This document shows, in pieces, positions 1 to 11,406 of a stretch of DNA of 64,000 nucleotides (its first letter is position 1; each line of letters starts with the position of its first letter). The notes below the pieces were generated by a model that worked only from the letters and a program-made list of their open reading frames with translations, did no database searches and was not told the DNA's origin. The stretch covers positions 124,001 to 188,000 of the forward strand of contig BRLC01000003.1 of NCBI GenBank assembly GCA_024343425.1. The letters run 5' to 3'. The position numbers and the translations under genes were made by a program. This DNA comes from Rhizobiaceae bacterium MnEN-MB40S. GTDB taxonomy: Bacteria; Pseudomonadota; Alphaproteobacteria; Rhizobiales; Rhizobiaceae.

Positions 1-1047
1 GAGGGAGATGCGGCGTTTGGCCGGATCGACCTCGAGGACGACAACCTCGACTTCCTGGCTCGTCGACAGGATCTTGCCGGGATGGACGTTCTTCTTGGTC
101 CAGGACATTTCCGAGATGTGGATAAGGCCTTCGATGCCCGGCTCCAGTTCGACGAACGCGCCGTAATCGGTGATGTTCGTGACCGTACCCTGGATCTTCT
201 TGCCTTCCGGATACTTGACGCCAATGCCTTCCCACGGATCGGTCTCGAGCTGCTTCATGCCGAGCGAGATGCGGTGGGTTTCCTGGTTGATGCGAACGAT
301 CTGGACCTTGACGGTCTGGCCGATCGACAGGATTTCCGTCGGATGGTTGACGCGACGCCAGGCCATGTCGGTGACGTGCAGCAGGCCGTCGATGCCGCCG
401 AGATCCACAAAGGCGCCGTAGTCGGTGATGTTCTTGACGACACCCTCGACAACCTGACCCTCTTCGAGGTTCTGGACGATTTCGGACCGCTGTTCCGCGC
501 GGCTCTCTTCAAGAACGGTGCGGCGCGATACGACGATGTTGCCGCGGCGCTTGTCCATCTTGAGGATTTCGAACGGCTGCGGATTATGCATCAGCGGGGT
601 AACGTCGCGGATCGGGCGGATATCCACCTGCGAACGCGGCAGGAAGGCCACGGCGCCGTCGAGATCGACGGTAAAGCCGCCCTTGACCTGGTTGAAGATG
701 ACGCCTTCGACGCGCTCGTTCTTCTCGAACTTCGCTTCGAGACGAACCCAGCTTTCCTCGCGACGCGCCTTCTCGCGCGACAGTACGGCTTCGCCAAGCG
801 CGTTTTCGATGCGCTCGACATAGACTTCGACTTCGTCGCCGGGCTTCAGCGAACCGTCTTTCGACTTGGCGCCGAATTCCTTCAGCGGAACGCGACCTTC
901 GACCTTCAGGCCGACGTCGACGACTGCGACGTCTTTTTCAATAGCGGTAATGATGCCCTTGGTGACATAGCCTTCAGCCAGATCATGCTCGGCAAATGAT
1001 TCCTCGAGGAGGGACGCAAAGTCCTCCTTGGTGGGTATGGATGTCAT
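1..1047 (-). CDS. rpsA: 30S ribosomal protein S1, N-terminal 349 residues (gene runs off the left edge)
   Basis: Reading the minus strand from the ATG at 1047 gives MTSIPTKEDFASLLEESF, followed by repeated S1 (OB-fold) RNA-binding domains. Visible hallmarks are EGYVTKGIITAIEKD, VGLKVEGRVPLKEF, GFTVDLDGAVAFLPRSQVD, and two copies of an ITDYGAFV(D/E)L motif in successive S1 domains. S1 bridges mRNA to the 30S subunit during initiation. About 349 of the usual 560-570 residues are present and the C-terminal S1 repeats lie outside the window. A good ribosome binding site (AGGAG, about 6 bases upstream) supports the start. It lies downstream of aroA and cmk in the conserved alphaproteobacterial order. 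Confidence 0.97.
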   Translation of the reverse strand, partial: MTSIPTKEDFASLLEESFAEHDLAEGYVTKGIITAIEKDVAVVDVGLKVEGRVPLKEFGAKSKDGSLKPGDEVEVYVERIENALGEAVLSREKARREESWVRLEAKFEKNERVEGVIFNQVKGGFTVDLDGAVAFLPRSQVDIRPIRDVTPLMHNPQPFEILKMDKRRGNIVVSRRTVLEESRAEQRSEIVQNLEEGQVVEGVVKNITDYGAFVDLGGIDGLLHVTDMAWRRVNHPTEILSIGQTVKVQIVRINQETHRISLGMKQLETDPWEGIGVKYPEGKKIQGTVTNITDYGAFVELEPGIEGLIHISEMSWTKKNVHPGKILSTSQEVEVVVLEVDPAKRRISL

Positions 1048-1189
1048 AGAAACTCCTGGTACGTCCGCAACGGCTACAATATGCTTCGTCCGGACAGGCG
1101 CCGATGGCTGGTGTTGCATTGACCTTCAGAACCGTCCGGTCATATCGACCCAAATCGGCGCATGGACAGTCTGAAAGTACCGGTTATCT

Positions 1190-1828
1190 TCAGTTTTTCG
1201 CGGCGATCGCCTTTTCAATCAGGCATTGAGCCGCCGCGAACGCCGCTTCTATATCCATTTCGGTCGTATCTAGCAAGTGGGCATCGTGCGCCGGCCGCAT
1301 CGGAGAATCCGCGCGTTCGGAGTCCCGCGCGTCCCGGCGGCGCAGATCCGCGAGCACGGCGTCATAGGTTGCGGCGTCGCCCTTCGCCGCCATTTCCGCG
1401 TGACGACGCCCGGTCCGAACGGCGTCGGACGCGGTGACGTAGAACTTGATGTCCGCGTCCGGACAGATGACGGTGCCGATATCCCTACCGTCGAGGACCG
1501 CGCCAGGTTGCTTGCGGGCAAACTGTTGCTGCGCCCTTTTGAGCGCCGCGCGCACTTTCGACATGACGGCGATCCTAGAGGCTGCTTCGCCCACCTCGTG
1601 CGCCGAGAGCACGTCGCGGTCCAAACCGGAAAGATCGAGGTTTTCAGCCAGATCGGCCGCGGCGTCCTCGTCGTCGAGCGGCGCCCCGGCGTCCAGCATT
1701 GCGCGCGCGACGGCGCGATAGGTCAGACCGGTGTCGAGATGATGAAACCCGTATTGCGCGGCGATGCGACGGGCGAGCGTGCCCTTGCCGGACGCGGCCG
1801 GACCATCGATCGCGACGACGAACGACAC
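1190..1828 (-). CDS. cmk: Cytidylate kinase
   Basis: 212 residues, the usual size. Cytidylate kinase phosphorylates CMP and dCMP with ATP in the cytoplasm, feeding nucleotide synthesis. The P-loop GPAASGKGT is at about residues 9-17, followed by [12 protein letters not shown], the CMP-binding [23 protein letters not shown] segment read in part around the middle, and [14 protein letters not shown] near the C-terminus, all typical of the family. The start lies only 3 bases after the aroA stop, so the two are cotranscribed and probably translationally coupled. rpsA follows after a 142-base gap. Confidence 0.97.
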   Translation of the reverse strand: MSFVVAIDGPAASGKGTLARRIAAQYGFHHLDTGLTYRAVARAMLDAGAPLDDEDAAADLAENLDLSGLDRDVLSAHEVGEAASRIAVMSKVRAALKRAQQQFARKQPGAVLDGRDIGTVICPDADIKFYVTASDAVRTGRRHAEMAAKGDAATYDAVLADLRRRDARDSERADSPMRPAHDAHLLDTTEMDIEAAFAAAQCLIEKAIAAKN

Positions 1829-1831
1829 GCC

Positions 1832-3579
<1,748 letters not shown>

Positions 3580-4002
3580 GTGTCAAAACCTGAACGAGGA
3601 ACAAAGCGCATCTGTCCGGAAACGGGGCGCAAATTCTACGATCTCAATCGCGATCCGATCGTGTCGCCCTACACGGGTAAATCATACCCGGTGACGTTCT
3701 TTGACAGCGGCGACCAGACATCGGACGAGATCGAGGAGAAGGAAGCCGAGGTCGAAACCGAAGAAATGGAATCCGGCGACAGCGAAGTCGAAATGGTGAC
3801 GCTGGAGGATGCGGACGACGAAGCATCCGGCGATTCCAGCTCGAGTTCCAGCAGCGACGGCGACGATGACGACGATGTCGACCTGGACGACGATGTCGAT
3901 CTCGGCGATGATGACGACGACGCCTTCCTGGAAACCGACGAGGACGAAGACGACGACGTTTCCGACATCATCAATGTTTCCGACGACGACGAGGAAACCT
4001 GA
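3580..4002 (+). CDS. TIGR02300 family protein (FYDLN acid domain)
   Basis: 140 residues. The N-terminus (KPERGTKRICPETGRKFYDL, then DPIVSPYTGKSYP) is the diagnostic part of the alphaproteobacterial TIGR02300/FYDLN family. From about residue 50 the chain is almost purely Asp, Glu and Ser, ending in long Asp/Glu runs, so it is very acidic and probably disordered. Function is unknown; the Cys and charged N-terminus might form a small folded or metal-binding module, which is inference. It stands alone upstream of tRNA-Ala, a linkage common in this order. The biased codons (GAC/GAT/GAA) come from the acidic tail rather than from transfer. Confidence 0.92.
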   Translation: MSKPERGTKRICPETGRKFYDLNRDPIVSPYTGKSYPVTFFDSGDQTSDEIEEKEAEVETEEMESGDSEVEMVTLEDADDEASGDSSSSSSSDGDDDDDVDLDDDVDLGDDDDDAFLETDEDEDDDVSDIINVSDDDEET

Positions 4003-4046
4003 TACAGCGGCTGCGTGGTATTTTCAGCCGCCGCTGCATTTTGAAC

Positions 4047-4075
4047 TTGATCTCCGCCTCCGGCGGACTTAGATA
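4047..4075 (+). promoter_or_regulatory. Probable sigma-70 promoter of tRNA-Ala
   Basis: TTGATC at 4047-4052, 17-base spacer, TAGATA at 4070-4075, about 30 bases before the mature tRNA 5' end at 4105. Spacing and position are right for a stable-RNA promoter. Confidence 0.6.
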
Positions 4076-4104
4076 GCCGGACCGGCGACGTTCCGGACGA
4101 AAAT

Positions 4105-4180
<76 letters not shown>

Positions 4181-4488
4181 TTCGCACAAAAGCCAAGTAT
4201 CTGTTATCATTATATAAAATCGCACCGCGGTTTTTATTTGTTTCTGATTTGTCTTTCATTTCCTTTCGCGATTGTCTGAAAGACCACGGATTTGAGTGAC
4301 GTGTCGTTTTATGCCGGCCGCGCCTGAAATATCCTGGCAGCGTCCGGGCATGGCGCGCCTCCTCGCAAAGCGTCTCAAGGGTGGGACACACCCCGTTGCG
4401 ATATAGAATTCGCTCAAGCCACCGAACCCAAGCCAACGTGCACGAGTGGACCCAATACAATCATTCCGCTAAGCATTTCTACTGGAAG
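4181..4488. other. AT-rich spacer after tRNA-Ala
   Basis: About 300 bases, notably AT-rich at 4196-4265. No convincing coding sequence, terminator or attachment-site repeat was seen. It presumably carries the promoter of the small secreted protein that follows. Confidence 0.5.
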
Positions 4489-4656
4489 ATGCTTCCTTGG
4501 GAGGGGAACATAAAGCACCTGTTGTGGATTTTTGCGGTAATCGCAATGACTTTGCCAGAGATGAGTTTTGCTCACGGAGGTGGTTGCCGAAAGAATTCAC
4601 CACCCGGAAAATGTTGTCACATGCAAAAGAGCACTGGCCGAGTTCATTGTCACTGA
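4489..4656 (+). CDS. Small secreted His/Cys-rich protein, YHYH-like
   Basis: From the ATG at 4489 this encodes 55 residues: a signal peptide with hydrophobic core LLWIFAVIAM and a likely cleavage after MSFA, then a 27-residue mature part HGGGCRKN...KCCHMQKSTG..HCH. This resembles the short periplasmic proteins whose mature part starts with HGG/HSGG and ends in a YHCH-like His-Cys motif. Three Cys and four His suggest metal binding, an inference. The start is uncertain: a strong ribosome binding site GGGAGGGG (4499-4506) sits before an in-frame ATA at 4510, and the open frame extends upstream to 4381. It lies ahead of a two-component system, with no proven link. Confidence 0.5.
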   Translation: MLPWEGNIKHLLWIFAVIAMTLPEMSFAHGGGCRKNSPPGKCCHMQKSTGRVHCH

Positions 4657-4855
4657 ATACCCATCTACTTTGTAACAACGCCACATCCAACCGAGCGAAT
4701 GTTGCCGCAATTCTTTTGCTGAAGTCGAAGAACTCCTGTTTTCGACGACTTGATCCCGCCGGAAATTTCGTTATTGCGTTATCTATCGGAACTGCAAACC
4801 GGCGCCTGGCTCCGGGTTCGGCAAGCCGGGCGCCGAAGGGGATCATCGATCGACA

Positions 4856-5533
4856 ATGAAGGTTCTCGTCGCCGAAGATGATGAGAAGACCGCCGAATTC
4901 GTGCGCAAGGGGCTGGTGGCGGAAGGCCACAGCGTCGACTGCCTGTCTGACGGTCGCGAGGCGCTGACCTACTGCCTTTACAACAGTTGCGATCTGGTGA
5001 TCCTCGATCGCATGCTGCCGGGAATGGACGGACTCGCCGTCCTGCGCGCCTTGCGGGCGTCAGGCAGCCAGCTTCCGGTCATCTTTCTCACGGCGCTGGG
5101 CAATGTCGAGGACCGTGTCGACGGCCTGAATGCAGGCAGCGACGACTACCTCGTCAAACCCTTCCACTTCTCCGAACTCATGGCCCGCATCAACGCCATC
5201 ATCCGCAGACCGAGTGGCGGAAGCGAGCAAACGACCCTGCAGGTTCACGACCTGGAGCTTGATCTCCTGTCCCGGACGGCCAGCCGCGGCGGCCAGACCA
5301 TCGAACTGCAGGCCAAGGAGTTCGGCATCCTGGAGGTGCTGATGCGCAACGCCGGTCGGGTCGTCACGAAGAACATGCTTCTCGAACAGGTCTGGGACTT
5401 CAGCTTCGATCCCGGCACGACGATTGTGGAAACCCATATCAGCCGTTTAAGAGCCAAGATCGACAAGCCATTTACTGTGCCGTTGCTGCATACGACCCGC
5501 AATATCGGGTATTCGATCCATGCGCCTCGGTGA
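4856..5533 (+). CDS. OmpR/PhoB-family response regulator
   Basis: 225 residues. The receiver domain (about 1-115) has the acidic pocket ED at 7-8, the phosphoacceptor Asp51 in LVILDRMLPGMDG, and Lys in DDYLVKPF. A winged-helix DNA-binding domain follows (about 125-222; LQAKEFGILEVLMRNAGRVV, then TIVETHISRLRAKID and TTRNIGYSI). It is expected to bind direct repeats and switch genes on phosphorylation by the kinase encoded next, whose start overlaps this gene's end by 14 bases. The neighbouring yfdX gene is a plausible target. Sequence style is close to QseB/PmrA or CopR-like subfamilies, but I cannot assign a stimulus. Confidence 0.93.
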   Translation: MKVLVAEDDEKTAEFVRKGLVAEGHSVDCLSDGREALTYCLYNSCDLVILDRMLPGMDGLAVLRALRASGSQLPVIFLTALGNVEDRVDGLNAGSDDYLVKPFHFSELMARINAIIRRPSGGSEQTTLQVHDLELDLLSRTASRGGQTIELQAKEFGILEVLMRNAGRVVTKNMLLEQVWDFSFDPGTTIVETHISRLRAKIDKPFTVPLLHTTRNIGYSIHAPR

Positions 5534-6860
5534 CATCTTTTCCGGATCCGCCTTCAGGACTGCGCTCGCCGCACTGCTGCTGTTCGCGCTGACGCTGCTT
5601 GCCGCCGGCTGGAGCTCCTACGTCGCCGTTCGCGGCGCCATGCTGTCCGAACTCAATCAGCAACTGACCGAGGAAACCCTGCTCTTTACGAAGATCTACC
5701 GGGACGAGGGCGCCACCGGGCTGATCGACCTGATCAATCAGCTTGAAGTCGCGGAGATCGGCGACGAGCGCTATGCGGCGATCTTTGACGAAGGCGACAA
5801 CAGGCTCGCAGGCAATATCGGCCTTGCGCCGGATTTCATCGGCATTCGCGAAGACCGCAGCATCATCCGGGCCGTTGGTGAAAACCGGGTCTATTCGCGC
5901 TGGTTCATGATCGACCGGTACCAGATCGTGATTGGACGCAACACGCATGTCGTGGACCGGGCGCTCGACGCGCTGCGCGCCTGGCTGTTGCTCGCGGGCG
6001 TATTCTCCCTGGCCGGAAGCCTGCTGATCGGCTGGCTCTACAGCCGCCGTTCCATGGTCAAGCTTCAGCGTATCGCTGCGGCGTTGGAACAGGTCAGCCG
6101 TGGCGAGATCAGCGCGAGGGTTCAGCCGATCGCCGGCAACGACGAGATCGATCGCATCTCGCATCTGATCAACCAGTCTCTCGATCGCCTGTCGGCGCTC
6201 ACGGCCAGCTCGCAGAACACGGTGCGCGCCATCGCCCATGATCTTCGCACGCCTCTCAACAGAGTCTTCATCACCGTGCAGGACGCAATCGCATCACCGA
6301 ACAATGCGGCCGCCCTGTTGGAGGAGATCGAGACTGAATTGCAGCGGCTCGGCGCTGTTTTCGACACCGTGCTGCGCATTTCCAGCCTTGAAAACACCCG
6401 TGACGCCTCCGTGTTCACCGCGATCGATCTTTCCGGCGTCGCGCGTGAAGTCGCCGACGTCTTCGAAGAAACGCTGCAGGACAAAGGTCAGCGTCTCACC
6501 CTCGATCTCGCGGATGACGTCACCGTTTCCGGAGACGCGCAGATGCTCAAACAGCTGCTCGTCAACCTGTTGACGAACGCTCATCAATACGCCCCTGAAA
6601 ACAGCCCTATCGGCGTCACCACGCGTAACGACGCCGGCGGCGGCGTTCTCGAGGTGACGGACGGAGGCATGGGCATCCCGCCCGAGCACCGCGAACAGGT
6701 TCTGCAACCCTTCTTTCGCCTCGACAAGAGCCGCAGCGAAGCCGGAAACGGTCTTGGCCTCGCCCTTGTTCAGGCGGTTTGCGTCCGACATGGCGCGACA
6801 ATCAGCCTGGAAGACAATGAGCCGGGACTGCGCATCGTCATCCGGTTCCCTCCGGTCTGA
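5520..6860 (+). CDS. Membrane sensor histidine kinase
   Basis: 446 residues. A transmembrane helix at about 13-35 and a second at about 155-178 enclose a periplasmic sensor of roughly 120 residues without a recognised fold. Then come a HAMP linker (about 180-232), a dimerisation/phosphoacceptor domain with His240 in AIAHDLRTPLNR, and a HATPase domain with N box NLLTNAHQYAPE, G1 box DGGMGIPPEH, F box PFFRLDKSR and G2 box GNGLGLALV. It autophosphorylates and passes phosphate to Asp51 of the upstream regulator. The coding overlap of 14 bases indicates translational coupling. Confidence 0.93.
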   Translation: MRLGDIFSGSAFRTALAALLLFALTLLAAGWSSYVAVRGAMLSELNQQLTEETLLFTKIYRDEGATGLIDLINQLEVAEIGDERYAAIFDEGDNRLAGNIGLAPDFIGIREDRSIIRAVGENRVYSRWFMIDRYQIVIGRNTHVVDRALDALRAWLLLAGVFSLAGSLLIGWLYSRRSMVKLQRIAAALEQVSRGEISARVQPIAGNDEIDRISHLINQSLDRLSALTASSQNTVRAIAHDLRTPLNRVFITVQDAIASPNNAAALLEEIETELQRLGAVFDTVLRISSLENTRDASVFTAIDLSGVAREVADVFEETLQDKGQRLTLDLADDVTVSGDAQMLKQLLVNLLTNAHQYAPENSPIGVTTRNDAGGGVLEVTDGGMGIPPEHREQVLQPFFRLDKSRSEAGNGLGLALVQAVCVRHGATISLEDNEPGLRIVIRFPPV

Positions 6861-7070
6861 GGCGCCAGCGCTGTCGCTGCCCTTTTTCAAAAAATCGGCG
6901 CCCGGGACATGCGCGACCACCGTGCCTGAAGCAGGGAAAGGCGAAACCTCCCATTCCGCCAACTTGTCAAAGATTTAAAGTTCGCTCGAAGCTGCTGCAA
7001 AGACCGACTTTCATATTGATGCTGCCGATCACCACAGGGTCGGCACAGTCAATTGAAAGGTTTTGCAGTC

Positions 7071-7748
7071 ATGATCCACCGTTCGAAACTCGCAGCCATC
7101 GCCTTGTCCGGCATGGTGGCCATCGCTCCCCTCGCCGGTGCGGCGTGGGCGATCGAAACAGGGTCCGCAACCGCCAGGGCTGAAAACTCGGCGCAGACCG
7201 CCGAAACCGCCAAGCCGTCGGAACTCATGAAGACTTCGGAAGAGGTTTTCGGCGCGCTCCGCGATGTGCGGTCAGCGCGGATGGCGATCTTCAACGGCGA
7301 CATCGATCAGGCCTCGTCGCTCGTAGCCAACGCCTCCAGGGGCTTTGACGCAGCAGACGCCCGGATTGCGGCGCTCGGCATTCGAAATCCGAAAGACGAC
7401 GCCGGCAATGCAACCTATGTGCCGTTCCAGATGGCCATGGGTGTGACGGAAGATTTCGTCCCCTCGGAAAGCACGGCGGCGCCCCTTCTGCAGGCCAACG
7501 AGCATCTCGCCAAGGGTGACCAGAAGCAGGCCGCCGAAGTGCTTAAGAGCGCCGACATTGACGTCACCGTAACCGCCGCCATGGCGCCGATCGACCAATC
7601 CGTCGCCAAGACAAAAGACGCCGCCGCCCTCATCAGGGACGGCAAATATTACGAGGCCAACCTGGCTCTTAAGGATATCGAGGATTCGATCGTGGTCGAA
7701 GCCTACGCAATCGACGCTATCCCGTCTCAGGGCGGCGCCGGAAGCTGA
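7071..7748 (+). CDS. YfdX family secreted protein
   Basis: 225 residues from the ATG at 7071; an upstream in-frame TTG at 7053 would add six residues. A Sec signal peptide (hydrophobic core AAIALSGMVAIAPLAGAAWA) is followed by the helical YfdX domain: EEVFGALRDVRSARMAIFNGD, then NASRGFDAADARI, a VPFQMAMGVTEDFVP segment and DVTVTAAMAPIDQSVAKTKDA. In enterobacteria YfdX is a periplasmic acid- and stress-induced protein under two-component control. Here it follows a two-component pair by 210 bases, which fits a target gene but does not prove it. An inverted repeat after the stop may end its transcript before the Bat locus. Confidence 0.9.
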   Translation: MIHRSKLAAIALSGMVAIAPLAGAAWAIETGSATARAENSAQTAETAKPSELMKTSEEVFGALRDVRSARMAIFNGDIDQASSLVANASRGFDAADARIAALGIRNPKDDAGNATYVPFQMAMGVTEDFVPSESTAAPLLQANEHLAKGDQKQAAEVLKSADIDVTVTAAMAPIDQSVAKTKDAAALIRDGKYYEANLALKDIEDSIVVEAYAIDAIPSQGGAGS

Positions 7749-7762
7749 CCCGAATTCGCACG

Positions 7763-7805
7763 CAGGCGCCGGTTGAAGCCTGAAAGGAAAAGAAGCCGGC
7801 GCCTG
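7763..7805 (+). terminator. Stem-loop after yfdX
   Basis: Perfect 10-bp inverted repeat: CAGGCGCCGG at 7763-7772 and CCGGCGCCTG at 7796-7805, loop 23 bases, followed by TTCGATTAG. There is no clean T run, so a factor-dependent terminator or an mRNA-end hairpin is more likely than a canonical intrinsic terminator. Confidence 0.45.
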
Positions 7806-7899
7806 TTCGATTAGTCCAGCGGCGCCCGGCGTCGCAGTTTTGAAACCATTGGCGACCCGGCGCATGACCGCGGGTCCACCACCAGAAAGGCCGAAACCG

Positions 7900-8889
<990 letters not shown>

Positions 8890-8926
8890 CCGGTCCCTAG
8901 AGCACTCTTTGATTGAGGCAGAAACG

Positions 8927-9886
8927 ATGACCCAGTCAGACATCAAGGATCGGAGCGGCATCGACGCTCCATTCCCCGAACTCGTGCGTTGCCGACCCGA
9001 CCGCCGCGTCACCGGTTTTGCGCCCAGCGGAAAGGTCAGAACGCACCAGTTCGGGACCAATCACTCGGTCTTTCGCGGCCGCGGCATGGAGTTCGACGAA
9101 TCCCGGGCCTACCAGCCGGGCGACGACGTTCGGTCGATCGACTGGCGAGTGACCGCGCGCACCGGCTCGCTGCATACCAAGCTGTTCCACGAAGAGCGGG
9201 AAAGGCCGGTGTTGATCCTGCTCGATCTGCGTTCGTCGATGCGTTTCGGCACACGCAGGCAGTTCAAGTCGTCACTTGCCTCAGGCGTAGCGGCCAGGCT
9301 TGCCTGGACCGGCATCGACGGCGGCGACCGGGTCGGCGGCTTCATCAACGCCCCTGGCGGCGTTCAGGTGTTCCCGGCCTCGCGCAACCGGGCGGCGATG
9401 CTTCGCTTCCTCAAGGCCGTCAGTGAACACGGCCGCATCGGAGACGCCGGAGAAGAGCCGGAGTCTCCCTTGTACGTGACCATCGACCGCATGCGGAAAG
9501 CCAGCCGGCCGGGCACGCTTGTCTTCGTCATCAGCGATTTCGCGGATTTCGACGACCGTTGCGAACGGTCGCTGAAACGGATCTCGCTGCACGCCCATGT
9601 CACCAACATCCTGATCCACGACCCGCTCGACGCCGCGCTGCCGATCAACGGCGGTCAGAAGATCTCCGACGGTCAGTCGGTAACCGCGCTTTCCGCCATC
9701 GGACGGTCCGGCCAGAAGAAACACGCCGACTCCTTCGAAAGCCGGCGCTCGCGACTGAAGGTCCTGTGCTCCAACCGGGGCATGGCCTTCCTTGATCTCG
9801 CCACTGGCGACGAGGCTGACGAGGCGCTCCATCCCCATCGGCGCAACGCCAGGGCCCGATCCAATTCACGAAGGAAAGCGGCATGA
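8927..9886 (+). CDS. DUF58 domain protein of the MoxR/Bat locus
   Basis: 319 residues from the ATG at 8927 (GAGGCAGAAACG just upstream). It contains the defining DUF58 block at about residues 60-80, FDESRAYQPGDDVRSIDWRVTARTG, preceded by GRGMEF, and a VWA-like fold after it (PVLILLDLRSSMRFGT, later GTLVFVISDFADFDD). No membrane helix is evident, so it is probably cytoplasmic and a MoxR client. The precise role is not known in any organism. It ends overlapping the next gene's ATG by four bases. Confidence 0.93.
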   Translation: MTQSDIKDRSGIDAPFPELVRCRPDRRVTGFAPSGKVRTHQFGTNHSVFRGRGMEFDESRAYQPGDDVRSIDWRVTARTGSLHTKLFHEERERPVLILLDLRSSMRFGTRRQFKSSLASGVAARLAWTGIDGGDRVGGFINAPGGVQVFPASRNRAAMLRFLKAVSEHGRIGDAGEEPESPLYVTIDRMRKASRPGTLVFVISDFADFDDRCERSLKRISLHAHVTNILIHDPLDAALPINGGQKISDGQSVTALSAIGRSGQKKHADSFESRRSRLKVLCSNRGMAFLDLATGDEADEALHPHRRNARARSNSRRKAA

Positions 9887-10383
9887 ATCCGACATCGACG
9901 CAAATGTCTCCCGAGATCTCGAAGGAGCTGGAAAAGCTGAAGGATATCCGGCTTCCGGCCGAGATCTCCTGGTGGCCGTTGGCTACCGGATGGTGGGTGC
10001 TGATCGCCTTCATCTGCGCGCTCGCGCTTGCCGTAATCGGCTATGCCGCCTGGCGCAGGCGTACGCTGCAATATCGCGCCCTGCACGAACTTGGACAGAT
10101 GCGCGGCGACGCCGAACTCGGTCGCGAACCGGTGCGGCTCGCCGAGCGGATCGAGATTCTGCTGAAGCGCGTTGTGCTTGAACAGGATGGGCGTCGCGCG
10201 CTTGCCGCATCCCATGGCGAAACCTGGATGCAGACCCTCATTCGCGAACCTGGCGCCATGCCAGCCGACATTGCCCGCTTTATCACCGAAGCTCCCTATG
10301 TCGCATCCGCAACGCCGGCGGACGCCCCGCGTCCGGAAGCCCTCATCAACGCCGCAGAGCGCTGGATACGGAGGAACACATGA
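9883..10383 (+). CDS. DUF4381 membrane protein of the Bat locus
   Basis: 166 residues. One strong transmembrane segment at about residues 25-50 follows the family motif EISWWPLATGWWVL; the rest is a cytoplasmic helical domain with LHELGQMRGDA and a conserved C-terminal WIRRN. DUF4381 proteins occur almost only between DUF58 and BatA genes. Both ends overlap neighbours by ATGA (9883-9886 and 10380-10383), so expression is coupled to DUF58 and batA. Function unknown; a membrane adaptor in the Bat assembly is an inference. Confidence 0.9.
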   Translation: MNPTSTQMSPEISKELEKLKDIRLPAEISWWPLATGWWVLIAFICALALAVIGYAAWRRRTLQYRALHELGQMRGDAELGREPVRLAERIEILLKRVVLEQDGRRALAASHGETWMQTLIREPGAMPADIARFITEAPYVASATPADAPRPEALINAAERWIRRNT

Positions 10384-11405
10384 TCGAATTTCTCTGGCCC
10401 CTGGCCTTCCTTCTGTTGCCTTTGCCCTTCCTGGTGCGCTGGCTGATGAAGCCTGCGCCCGACACGCCGTCGGGCGCCCTGAAGCTGCCGTTCTATCGTG
10501 AACTGGCCCAGTCCGCCGGCAACGGAGGAATCCGCGGCTCATCGCACTGGATGCGGCTGGTCGTCGCGTCCCTGATATGGTGCGCGCTGGTTGCCGCGCT
10601 CGCGCGTCCCGTCCATGTCGGCAAGGAAGTGCCTCTGCCCGTATCCGGACGCGACCTCATGATGGCCATCGACTTGTCAGGCAGCATGGGTCGTGAGGAT
10701 TTTGGCCTCGACAACAGCTCGACAACGCGACTGGACGTGGTCAAGGACGCAGCGCGCGACTTCATTGAACGTCGCAAGGGCGACCGCGTCGGTCTCGTCC
10801 TTTTCAGCAATCGCGCCTATTTGCAGGCGCCGCTGACCTTCGACCGGACTATCGTCGCGCAGCTTCTCGATGAGGCTCAGGTCGGCCTGACCGGCCAGGA
10901 AACCGCCATTGGCGACGCGATCGCCGTCGCTGCCAAGCGTCTGAAGGACCGGCCGGCCGAGAGCCGTGTGCTGGTGCTGCTGACGGACGGAGCCAGCAAT
11001 GCCGGCGTCATGAAGCCGATGCAGGCGGCGCAGCTCGCCAACGACCTTGGCATCAAGATCTACACTATCGGCGTCGGCGCCGGTCCGATGGCGGTGCGCA
11101 CTGCATTCGGCAACCAGATCGTCAACCAGGCGCAGGATCTCGACGAGGCTACCCTCCAACAGATCGCCGACTTGACGGGCGGCCAGTATTTCCGCGCAAC
11201 CGATGTGGAAGGCTTGTCCAACGTCTACCGGCAAATCGACAGGATGGAGCCCGCAGAGGATGAACCCGAGACCGTGCGCCCGACAATCGCGCTCTACTAC
11301 ATGCCCCTCGGCATCGCTCTGTTCCTGACCATGGCGCTGGCGCTCCTGATCGCTGCGCCGCGGCTATCACGCCCAATTCTGAACCAAGAACCCGCAGGAG
11401 CCTGA
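10380..11405 (+). CDS. batA: VWA-domain membrane protein BatA
   Basis: 341 residues. A short N-terminal hydrophobic segment (about 2-22), a second at about 58-78, a VWA domain (about 90-290) and a C-terminal transmembrane helix (about 305-328). The metal-ion-dependent adhesion site is intact: Asp98-x-Ser100-x-Ser102 in AIDLSGSMG, and LLTDGASNAG for the distal ligands. BatA is the metal-binding partner of the locus, likely exposing VWA to the periplasm. Overlaps DUF4381 by four bases and is followed after one base by the BatB/BatC fusion. Confidence 0.93.
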   Translation: MIEFLWPLAFLLLPLPFLVRWLMKPAPDTPSGALKLPFYRELAQSAGNGGIRGSSHWMRLVVASLIWCALVAALARPVHVGKEVPLPVSGRDLMMAIDLSGSMGREDFGLDNSSTTRLDVVKDAARDFIERRKGDRVGLVLFSNRAYLQAPLTFDRTIVAQLLDEAQVGLTGQETAIGDAIAVAAKRLKDRPAESRVLVLLTDGASNAGVMKPMQAAQLANDLGIKIYTIGVGAGPMAVRTAFGNQIVNQAQDLDEATLQQIADLTGGQYFRATDVEGLSNVYRQIDRMEPAEDEPETVRPTIALYYMPLGIALFLTMALALLIAAPRLSRPILNQEPAGA

Positions 11406-11406
11406 A

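Noticed and set aside
82..999. 305-residue plus-strand frame opposite rpsA
   Set aside because: The minus strand encodes ribosomal protein S1 over the same bases; the plus frame has no domain and only reflects high GC.
4497..4859. 120-residue plus-strand frame overlapping the small His/Cys protein
   Set aside because: No domain or signal; the other frame gives a signal peptide and a family-like His/Cys mature part.
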